Positions 13,701 to 25,700 of a stretch of 64,000 nucleotides of DNA are shown piece by piece; position 1 is the stretch's first letter, and each line of letters begins with the position of its first letter. The notes under the pieces were generated by a model. It saw nothing but the letters and a program-made list of their open reading frames with translations, had not been told where the DNA came from and did no database searches. Origin of the DNA: Panorpa germanica. Taxonomy: Eukaryota; Arthropoda; Insecta; Mecoptera; Panorpidae. The DNA lies in the NCBI GenBank assembly GCA_963678705.1, contig OY783212.1, forward strand, positions 6,076,001 to 6,140,000, written 5' to 3'. The position numbers were made by a program, and so were the translations under genes.

Positions 13701-16700
13701 ATTTTAAAACAATAGTTCATGTAAATCAAATTAGCTGGAGTTATTTAAAAGAAGCGCTGACGTCATAAGGCAGACGTCATCTTGGGAATTGAATTACTTG
13801 TTTATGTCTCGTCAGTAGCAACACATCCTCAAAGCTGTATTCTTTACCAGGTTTAATCAGGGCCGGTCTGAGAGGCATGCGAGGACGATGCGGCTGCATG
13901 GGGCGCTGACTAAAAGAAGCCACAAATTCTATTTGGGAAAGAATCTTTAGTTTATTCAAATATCAGTGATAAATATTATTAGATTATTAGCGGCCGACTG
14001 TTCTGTGTAAGTTGGGTTTATTAAGAATAGAATTTAGCGTGGACAGAAAACAAATAATAGATGTTTCCGAACAAGAACACAAAACAAATATGTTTTGAAA
14101 AATGACCTCAAATACATTGTTTAGATGATTTTAAAGTTATGTTATTTTAAATCAGTAGAAAATCAGTTTTTTAATCCAAAAAACAAAGTCTTAGGTTAGT
14201 GATGGAACACAATATCTGCCAAATGTAACCGCAATGATGGTTGTATTTTGACAATTCAAAAATGGTGCGAAATTTAAATTGTCAGCTCTTGTAGAAAGAC
14301 TCTATAATCTAAAAAAGAAACTGTATACATTTTAGAATAGGTGCTAAGCATATTTTAGAACTAGGGGCCGTATTCCTGAGTCTTGCGAATAATATCCGTG
14401 ATCGAACAGATGTGATTTATATGAGTGAAACATTTTATGAATCACTTTTAAAAGAGTATTCCTGAACTATAATAATAATTAATAATAAAATTCAGGAATA
14501 TTTTTTTATAAGTGATTCGTAAAATGTTTCACTCATATAAATCATATCTGTTCGATCACGATCATTATTCGCAAGACTCAGGAATAGGGCCCTGGTATAT
14601 AAAATATTCAGATCCATGTATATTAATTTTCATAGCATATACTGTTCATTTTCAAAGAATACTTTAATAAATTCAGATCAAAATATATCTTTAAAAAAAT
14701 TAAGAACAGAGACTAGAACTTTAACAATTTATACATTGTCTAGCTATTGAAACACAAATCCTTAAATATCCAGCAATAACAAAACCTAAACTTGTCTCAT
14801 TTCACACCTTTTATAAGCTGCCACCGCAGTACGGCACTGATAAACAGTTGCTGTAGGTAGAGATCAACCTTCACGGGAAATGATTTGATCAATATTTGAT
14901 TAGAAATTCAATGCATTATCCATGAAGTGAATTGCCAGCTAGGATAATTGAACATAAATCAATAAGTACGACCGGTGAAGTGAAGAGATATGCCGGCTGC
15001 TGAATGTGATATTGAAACACACGCACCGCTGTTATCTCTCCGTCCGTCAGTTTTACTACAGATATATAAGGCCTGTCTCAGTATGGGACCGTATTTAAGC
15101 GAATTTCTGCCGGACGTATACGGGCTACTACGCTTTACCTATCCGAACCATGTAAATGTAATGAGATCGCTCTGGAGCTCTCAGACTGCACGCTACAAAG
15201 CAGTCCGAATACGGGCGGCACTACCTCGCACATTAGAAGCGTATAAAGGCGAATTTTATCCAAGCGTTACCACTACTACAACGATACCCTATATGAACCT
15301 TTGTAAATGCAAAAAGCCGCGTCATACTGGAGGGGATACCTAAGATCGCCTTTTGTTACGCTGCAATACGCGGTCAAATGAAATCTATCGGCGACATGGG
15401 TATGTTCTGCATGCAATTTATGTTTGTATTTCAGTGAATCATGGGCACGGATGCCCATACCAATAGGATAGAACTAAATTTAAATTCACGCCCACCAGAA
15501 CTCAGATATATAATAAATGCTAAAGTCCCTTTAATACCAGTAGTGCATCGATAAAAATTAAAGTTAAAGTTTGCTCTCATGATAAATTATATAAGTGTTA
15601 AAGAACTCCAATACACCCCCTAATACACGACTACAGACATCTGAGACACACATAGGCGGTTTGCTTTGTAGCTCATTCAAACCGCCGATTTACGTCCGAA
15701 TACGCCGTCGCTTAAATACGGTCCCATACTGAGACAGGCCTAAGAGTTATAGGGATGCAGAGTTTTAGAAAAGTGTCGATACTTTGATATCATTTCTACT
15801 ACAACACCTTAGTAGTTGAAAAATTATATGGTGTTGTAGCCTAATATATTTGTACACAAAAAACTTTATAACCGTTTTGAAGCATATTTTAGAAAAAAAT
15901 TCAGATCCCTGAATATTAATTTTCATAAAATATACAGTGCATTTTAATAGAATTTTTAACAAATTCAGACAATAATAAATCTTTAAAAAAATTAAGAACT
16001 GGTTCTTAATTTTAAAACGCCTTTGTCTATTAAATTTCTAATAAAATTAGTATTAATATTTAACACATAAACCTGCAGAGTTTAATTAACTAAAACCAGA
16101 AAATATAACGCTTGTCTGGGATCCATGTTATCTCTTACAAAATATCGGTACTTTTTGTGTACCGTGTAAATATTGAAACTATAAGATATACAAGTACAGA
16201 TAGTACGACAACGATTTTTTGTTGGTACGCTAATGCTGGGCATCACCAATTAAGACAAATATCTAGTGGCTCAGTAAAAAATTAATATTTGCTTAGATAC
16301 AATTGATGGCATAGATAAAGGGTCATTTAATAGAATTTTTGACAAGCCAGCTATTCCAAAAATATTATTTATACAGTTTGGTACAAATTCATAAAAGGTT
16401 CCCCAGACCTACTGCATACGGTATAAAATGCTCATGCAGACTATTTAATTAAAATATCTCTATGAACGAGTAAACATGTCAACAGCATGTCACATCCAAT
16501 ATCCATTACGGTTAATTATGTTTTATTTGAGTAGAACTCCGCTTGTACCTGTATGCACTCGTATCATAGATTTTTTCAATTAATTAACACGGTTTTATAT
16601 CTCAATATTCGTCCAATTATTTATTCAAATGAAAAAAAATGATAATGAATAATTTTTAAAAATACGTTCCACTTCACATTTGTTACACCATATGCCATTG

Positions 16701-19700
16701 TTAGTTGTTGGTTGTTGGTTGTTGGTTGTAATACTCGGATAATACAACAGCAATGAACACGAGCTGAACTTATTTGCTATTTGCTCCGTTTTTAAATACA
16801 ACTTTTTACATCTATTTCATTTTTAATGCATTTTTTTAAATGTATATATATATATATAATATGTATATGTTTTTAAAGTTGAACCAATTCTCCTACTTGG
16901 AATGATTTCCAAGTTGAAAAAGTTTTTTTTTTTAATATTTGTGCTTTTTCCACCATTTTGTGGTTTATTACATAATCTTACGGATAATAGTTATAAATTT
17001 TATAAAATTGTATTGTTTATTGATAACATTGTACAAGTCAGCTGTGCCATCATGTTGTAGTTACCGAAGTAGAATATAACGCAACTTGAATTTGCTTTTA
17101 GTGACCTATTTTTTTTTTCCGACATTTTTTCATATCACCGGCGAACTCTAATTCAGTTGAACTGCACCACTGCCTAATAAATTTAACATAATCAATTTAA
17201 CTTGATAACAACCAAACCCAAAACACTCACCGTCAAGTATCAATACTCTGGCTTACTGTTTCATCTTTTAGTAACTTATACAATTTTCTATCTGCATAGA
17301 TACCTTTTTATAGAAGATATTGCGATTAAAAGTGTAATTTAAAGAGACGAATACTACGTCATTTAGCATGGTATGAAATCAGATCACATTAAGACAGTTT
17401 CAAATTGTTGAAGTTATGTCAATACAGAATCCGTTTTATATTTCAGATCGACGTTATATTGTTTCCATTTTATTTTACCCGTAATTTGTCAGTTAGGCTG
17501 GGCTTTTACGGCATTGTACTGCACGTTTTTTGCAGTATTAATATAGAACTATTCACACGAAGTTTGTACTGCAAAAAAACGAACACATATATAAAATGTA
17601 TGTGCTACTGTTTATTCGATAATATTTACACTGCAAAAAAACGTGTAGTACAATGCCGTGTGAACCCAGGCTTACATTTAACAGTCGTGGAAAGTCTTTT
17701 GCGCCGTTATTAAGTTATTAAATTGTTAAATACGCATCATTGAAAACTTTATGAGCGACGAAACACTTTTCGACTAGGCTGACTTTGTTACAGCTAATAT
17801 CACGTATATATTACATAAACGTTATATAATATACATATAAATATATTTAGCGAGCAGTTCTATACTTGTATTTTCAAAAGAAACGAGAATCTAATTTTTA
17901 CTAGAGAATCATCATATTTCATGTAATATTTTGTAAATAATAATTTCGATAGATAATTTAATTTCATGACATATTCTATATCAGTTGTGGTGGCGACTAG
18001 TTATCGACCCAGGGGTAGGAGGGAACAAGAGGAGGAGGCAAGGAAAGTTTTGCAGTCTGAAACTGTCATGGAGTTTATTATCGTTATCAAGTTTAACTAA
18101 ATACTGTTACTGTATGTACAGAGTATTGTATACTAATGTATATGTACATGAAATACTGTTTTGTTTATATTATTATGCTTATCAATACATATCATTCATT
18201 TCCTGTACCGTTCACTATTGGGAGCGTTACAGTCATGCATTCTACGTCATTCGGTGAAATACACAATGTTTGATATATTTTATACTAGCGAAGTCCTAAA
18301 AGGACTGCTTTATGAGGAGGCAACTAACCTTACTAGCGATCATAATGACGTCCATACATATGCTGGTAGGTAGCACGAAATCATGCTTTTCTCTTAAAGG
18401 CTTATTTTTCTGTTTTTTTTTTTTTTTTTTTTTTAATTACTACTTCACGGGCTTCTTAGGACCCCGGTCCTAATTTTTCTGTTTTTATATGTGTATTTTT
18501 CTTAACTATGCTATTTGTGTGAATCGGAGCATGCTCTTTATTGACGCCTTTGAACTGAAGTATATGTCTCTTAAACATTTGAATGGGCTTGTTTCCTATG
18601 TCTTAATTTCTATAAAAGTGTACTATATATTGATAAAGTTGGTTACTAGAACCTCAAATGTTCAATTATTTTTTAATAACTCCTTATATGTTAGGAGATA
18701 TTAACAATTAAAAAGTCATTTTTTCTCTTTAATTATTAAAGGGATTCAACGTTGTACACATTCCAAGTGCCTTACAGATAATAAATCTCTGCTGTATGTA
18801 TTTATATATCAAAATATCAAATATTATTTACAGCTATTTCAAGGAACAACGAAATTTCAATATTATGTCTGCCGTAACAGGGTTAAATAAAACAAAAACT
18901 TATTATTCTTTGATTTGACTTGATTATTTGACTACCAACAGCTACAGAACATTACCACAGCACTGACCTATACTTAACAAATAACTGACGTTAAAATGCA
19001 TTTCACGTCATACAAATATGGCCTACCATTTCTAGCGCTAAAACTACAATTCAAACTTTTAATTGCTATATCTCCGTCAATAAATAATCCGATATTTAAT
19101 AAAATAGACACGCCAATACACATTTATTAACATCAATTTCAATCAACAATTGAAAAATCGACTACTAAAAAATGAGGACACAAGCCCATTGCATTTTATA
19201 GTGGATATCTGTTTTTGGTTGATATGCTTTTGTTAAAAGTTATGTCGTATAAATCTGTGATTGAAATAGCATTATTTCGCTAATTTTTTTTATAATGTAT
19301 GTAGGAACGAATAAGATAAAATTCATCATCGCATAGTCTATTTATACGGCTCTTATAACCTTTTTTATGTATGAGCCACCGTTGAACTCTCATAAGTTGA
19401 ACTATATATGATTAATTTTAATTAAACCTAATACAGTGTTAAAAATATTTATTCTTATTCTTAATTGTTATTTTTTATAACAAATTGTTTATCTAAAACA
19501 AACAATATATCAATACGAGTTAGTTTTTCCGAGTGCCACTAAGAAAGTTTACGGTGAAAATAAAGCAGCAATAAGGTGAAGAAGATACAAACACATAATT
19601 CAAACATCAAATAGAATAAATTTACATTCAATTTCACTGCTAGAACTAACAGTTTGAACGTATGAATATATAATATAGGTTGATCTCTCACTAGAACAGA

Positions 19701-22700
19701 CAACGTCCGACCTATGACATTTCAGTATGATGTAATAAACTTGTTTCCTTCTTTTTATTTAATTTATTTAACGCTGGCCTATTATTTTCTATCACCAACT
19801 GTGAAGCTTTTTCGCATTAGTACGAAAATATATATCAAGAAAAGAAGATTTTACTTTAATGTTTATCAATACACCATTGTGTTGAAAGTAATAAAAGTGC
19901 ATATTATAGATCTGTGCTATTTTCCACTCTAACGATACGAAGAAAAAGAGAACCGCGCTGTTCTGAACAGAATTTTGTACTATCCCAACACGTTCGGATA
20001 TTACAACAACCTTTTATTTACATACAAATGAACTACGATTAAACTTTCCAAACAGTAGTGTATTGACACAAAATAGAATCATCGTCAATGCACCCTACTG
20101 AAAATAGTCGGCGTCGCAAATTGTCTATTCCCGTGTGAGAGACCCTTATAATTTAAAACATTGAGTTAGTTTGAAACTACTAGTTTACACATCAGTAAAC
20201 TTCAAACAGCCAACTTCATTACATTTAGCATTCAACCCACTCTATACTATGTATGAAGTTAGCAGCAATGGTATTTGCAAAATATATTACACAAAGTTGT
20301 ATATTGTATCCTCTTGTATCGTACCACGAAACAGAAAAGCAGATTCCAGAACCAATTATGTAAATGCTGGTAAGTTTCGTGCGTTGCTTTACCTTAAAAG
20401 TCTTAAAATCAAAGCCACCATTAACAAATTGGCATATTAAACAAGGAATGAATAAGCAAGTGAAATTCTGTTTGGTTACAGAAGAGAAACGGAATATTAA
20501 TAAGTTTTATCGTTTGATCTATGTGCGTCGTATGAAAACTGTTGCTGATAATGACGCATGTTTATTTTTGGCTACAAATTCTGCGTTTAACGTTATTGCA
20601 TTTGGAAGTCGTATGTACCTAGAATCGTTCCCGCAGTTTGCTCACTGTTCAGTCGTTCATATGATATGTTTCTGTTATGGGCTACATTTTATAAGATAGG
20701 GCAGGTTACATTTTACAAAGATCAACATTTTCTAAAGTCAGTAACACTTTTTATGCAAGATTATATAAAGCTACTGGATGTTGCAAAGATCCTTAAGGGC
20801 CGTTATTAAGAATTCCTCACATCCTGATAAGGCACTGGTAGAGAATGTAGCGCATCTTCCTTACGAGGACCTTACCGGGAAAATCTTGTACAGTCCTGGT
20901 CCGATAAACTTTGAAAAGAAAATTTAAAATAGATAAATAAACTCTTCTTTTGCATTATACTCGTAGTACAAGAATTTAAGTGTGGTTCTAAAAATAATAT
21001 TTTAAATGTTACGTTTCGGTAAATAATAGAACGTGTCAATGGGGTACGTTTCCTCTTTAGCGGGTAAGTCTAAAAAGGACCGGATTTATACATTGTAATA
21101 TTACAAATAGTATTTCAACCTGGAAAATATACATGCCACAATTTGAAAGGCCGGCTGGCCCTGCTTATAATTTTAAAAGTAGAAGCCAGGTTCTATATTA
21201 AAACATTTTAATTATTTATGAATTTTTACAAAAATAAAATGAAACAGAAATTCAATATTCTCCCATCCCTGCGTACGTCGTACCTGCTTTAGCATTAATG
21301 TCATAAAAGAGTTTGCCTCCAGTTGAATGAAATGTCTCTGTTATCCAAGCAAAGAAAAAAGTTAGAATATTTGACAGTGACGAGTTGCAGCTTTCAATGT
21401 TTTTTAGTGCAAATTTGTCAAATATTTTATGCTACTAGTAATATAGATTGACAGACACAAGTGTCCCATTTTCCTTACCTGTCAATGCTATCCAGAGAAC
21501 CATTGAGTTTAATTTTCCCATTTTTCATCGTTTGCATTGAGTTTTAAGTGTGGATGAAACTCTTCAAGCCAAGGATAAGCGACGAAAATCGATATTTATT
21601 GTTATAGCTATTGCATTATAAGGTTATGTTGTATTTTTATTTCATAATTTATTAATTTATATCGGTAATAATTGTTAACTATTGTACAAGCTACTATCTT
21701 AATTTATTCCACTCCGTAAATGACAGAAAGACCTTTTTAAGCCTTAAAAGGATCATAAAGTTAACTTTTGTATAGTTAGAATTATAAAAAAATATTTTAG
21801 TGACAAGACCAGTTTATATAAAATATTACTAAGTTTCATTTAAGTAAAGAATTTGTGTCTTACTTTTAGTTGCAGCTAGTCCTTTATAATTTTAATAGCA
21901 CAACAACTTGCTGCAATGGAACATTCTGAAGTTTGTGACTGTTTGACAGTTACATGAAACACATTTTTTTTAACCTAAAATATATTTGAAATGGGGATTC
22001 CGTAAAAAGTTAATTGACTCATAAACTGCGTTTATTCATTTTATTATTAATTATAGAAACAAATTACAGAGTGCAAAGTTCAGAGTGCGTTTTAAAACTG
22101 TCACAGTGAAAGAAATACATGAAAAAATAATAACAAAAACATTAAACTGGACTTTGAACTTATAAAGTGTTGTGTCTGAAATATCATAATTACATTAACT
22201 ATCATATAATTGTAACTGTGTGACGTCCATGGTCCATCTGACGTCTGGACGTTGGTGTCAGCGATGCGATGACTTGTGCTTCTGTACTGTGTGATAATTA
22301 AAGAAAGCCATGTAATTATTGACTATTATAACAAAATAAATTATATCGGGTGTTAGAATGAATGTGCACTGTACGTAGATAAGACTATCTCTAGCGATGT
22401 CATTGTTTGTTCAACATTTTTACATAAAACTGTCTCTTTTAAATGTTAATTTGTACTCGAGCAAACTATCAAAAAATTCATAATCCAAAAATAATAGTTA
22501 AAATATTACTAAAATTCTATTACTTACTTAAGCAACGCAAATCGAAATATTAACAACCCAACTTCGAAAACAATTAGATCTTATGAATGGCACAACTTTG
22601 AAATCGACGAAAATTGGCCGTAATATAATACACTCTGGATCTCTCAGCCCCTAAAGGCAGTAAACTGTTACTGGATACAACTGAATTTAACGCAAGGACA

Positions 22701-25700
22701 ACATGCTAGTAAATTTGGTTGGATATAATATAATTTGCCGACTTTTAGATATTAGGAAGCATCTCTGTATATTCTTATGGTTCATTTTAAAATAATATTC
22801 TTTTCATCCCACATTAGCATAGGATTTTCTTTTGGAAAGCACTGTCCATTTTTTGTGGTAATTTTTTCAATATTCAATGTGTTAATCATGCAGATCTAGT
22901 TGTTTGTTTGTTTTAATATTTTGACCAGAGATTGAAAACTGTTGTTAAATAACATTATTTACCGAAATTTTGACATAAACTTAACCGTAAACGATTATGA
23001 TACACGAAATCAATACCGTTTTGTTTAGATCAAAAAATCTAAATCTATTTTTGATATAAATAGTACAATAACCACAGTTTTGATTCACCGATTTTTATTA
23101 ACATATTTCCGTGGAACTGCAATTTAGAATAGAGACCTTAATTCCACTCTGACAATGACCCTCAACTCTAATTTATGTGCGAATTAAATTAGGGAATGTT
23201 TCGCAAGAATAATTGATGTTTTAATTGTTCTAAAAATAAACGAGTACAAATCACGCCGTGTCATTTACTGGATGTAGGAGTTCCTGTATCCAGTGGCAGA
23301 CTGGGTTTAAAAATAATAGTTAATCTATTATTCGGTCATTGGGGATCCCACGTACATGCTGCGTTCGGCTCTGCATACGTCCATTGTTTTCTAAAACAAT
23401 TTTTAATTAAGACTGACTCTGACATGTGACTGACATTTCACTTACAAGTGTTATTCATTAAAACGGTTCAAGTCCAATTCAACGCACAAAACAAATTAAT
23501 TTTAAATTGCTTTTTACATTCTCGACATTTGATTAATAATATATATCTTGTAGTACGTATACTTCTATTTCAGGAGACTGAAGTGTAGAGAGAACAATAA
23601 AATGTGTAATAAAGTAGAGCATTTAAAGAAGAAGAAGAAGAACACTGATAATGATTCCAGGGAAACCATTTAGAAGTTGAAGAGGTTTTTTTATTGTTCA
23701 TTTCTTTAGGGGTACATATAATGGGAAATTTATTATTAAATAGACGGCAATTTTCTTTCTTATTACATTGTGTAAAATAAATGAAAAATTACGCGTAAAC
23801 ATTTCTGCAGTTTATTTTATATAGGCTTAAATATTGTGTACTAAATTACTATACATAAGCTCAATAGTAGCACGAAAGCATGCTTATATCGAGTAAATGC
23901 TACAGTGCTGTAGCTACCGCCGTATCTGCCGTATCAATGATACGGGGCTCCCGGGCTACAAGGGCCCCAAACTTGTGTAAGCAATAATTCGAAAATTTTT
24001 ATCTACAATCTCACTTAAACTCTTAGGCCGTACTTAGCTTAGTTCTTAGGAGTATTAATTGTAAGTAATAACGTATAATCAATATAAAATTATTTTAAAT
24101 CAATGCGAGCGTCTTTGTTCCTTTTGTGAAAAATCTTGACCCTTTATTTGGGCCCCCCAACAAATTTTGATACGGGGCCCGTCTAAGGTACGCTACTTTA
24201 CTGAAATGCTATCTACTAGCCTGTGGTAGTTAGTAGCATATTTATTTTAAGTATGCTAGTGAATCGAGAGACGGTTGATATTCTTTTTGCAGTGTATATG
24301 TAAATAGCATGCTAAATACAAATAAATGACTAATAGATAGCATACTAAATCAAAGCAAATATCAGCTTGTTATGAGTATGCTATTTTTATACCCCAAAAT
24401 ATGTCTTCATACCTATATTACTATACACTAATTGTCCGTTTTAAGCGAACTTTTCATATTTGAAAACTTTGTTAGTAAACATATTGCTTCGTCTGTGGCA
24501 ACAACAGGCCCGAATTTAAGGGAGGACAGGCGGGATTGCCGTCCCGGGGACTCCACACGAGATGGGCTCCCACAATAGAGATAAAAGCAATAAATTTTTG
24601 AACGACTGGCCGACAAATATTGTTCATTTTATTCGAAAATAATTAGAAGCCTCCACTCTTTCATTGCCCCAGTGCCTCCACACCTCCAAATTCGGCACTG
24701 AGCAGCAGCGACCATCTTAGCTGACAATCTCTTTCTCAACTCATAAAAATAGTGAACTGTATATTTTAACATCTAATTCTGCGGCGATGCAGCCCTGTTT
24801 ATTATTTTAATATGTCTATATTTTTTAAACAGCAATGTCGAAGTCGTTTTCCTAACATAACATTAATATTTTACGAAGGCATCTTGTAGTCTACTTGAAA
24901 ACTGTAGTAGTAGTAGCTCTTGTATGCATACATAATATATGAACTTCTCTAACTTGCTGTGCATTCAAAAGAATTGTAAAATAAACCCTCCAGTTATCAT
25001 CATGGGAGTCCGTAGAAAAGTTTCCAGAAAGGGAAAATTAAATTTACGAAATTCCCAAGACATTACCTTTTTGTAAATTCTCAGATATAGTAAATACACT
25101 GCGTAATAAACATTTCTAAAAAGATGTAAGCCCCGTTTGCCTCCTTCTGCGGACGACTATGAAAACCTTAAACATAGACTGAACCAATTCAAAGCTCACG
25201 ATATATAAGTAAGATTATCTATAGAGCTAGGGTAAGAAATATTATGTCAGCGAATAAAAAATATGTAACGAAAGATAATACAACGAGAAGAGGGTAAAAA
25301 TAAAATAAAATGCGAATGGTTGTCAAGCAACCATCATGATGGGAGCAAAGGTGATAAAAATGTCCGCTAAGAGATTTGTGGGTTGCTTATGTAAGATTTA
25401 ATGTTTCGTACACACTACTAGTGACATCCAATATTTGTTGGAAAAAAGTTGCACAACACGTCCACACCGGTGTAACATGTAACTAACTTAATACATCACC
25501 ATCATTTCGTTTGAATTAATTCAATCAGTTTTGTACGTTATGTTTTTGTATGTTATGTTTTTGTATGTTGTAAACGTAATATATGTAAGATTCATTCATT
25601 ACATTTGAGTTGTAGACCACAAATGAGACAGGATATTTTATTTATGTATTTTTTCAAGCGTCAATCTCATATACCATATACGATAAGGCAACCACAAATA

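Noticed and set aside
14990-15343. 117-residue plus-strand open frame
   Set aside because: It straddles the left border of the Harbinger-like element, has no domain, and lies in a GC-richer inverted-repeat stretch where stops are simply rarer.
16699-16728. GTTGGTT tandem run
   Set aside because: A short simple-sequence tract, not TTAGG telomere repeat and not a CRISPR-like array.
17405-17713. 102-residue plus-strand open frame
   Set aside because: It runs across a TIR MITE, begins with a non-ATG codon and shows no coding pattern.
20171-20699. Two overlapping open frames (89 and 111 residues) in INPP5A intron 1
   Set aside because: No motifs, no splice partners, and the 3' part runs into repeat R2.
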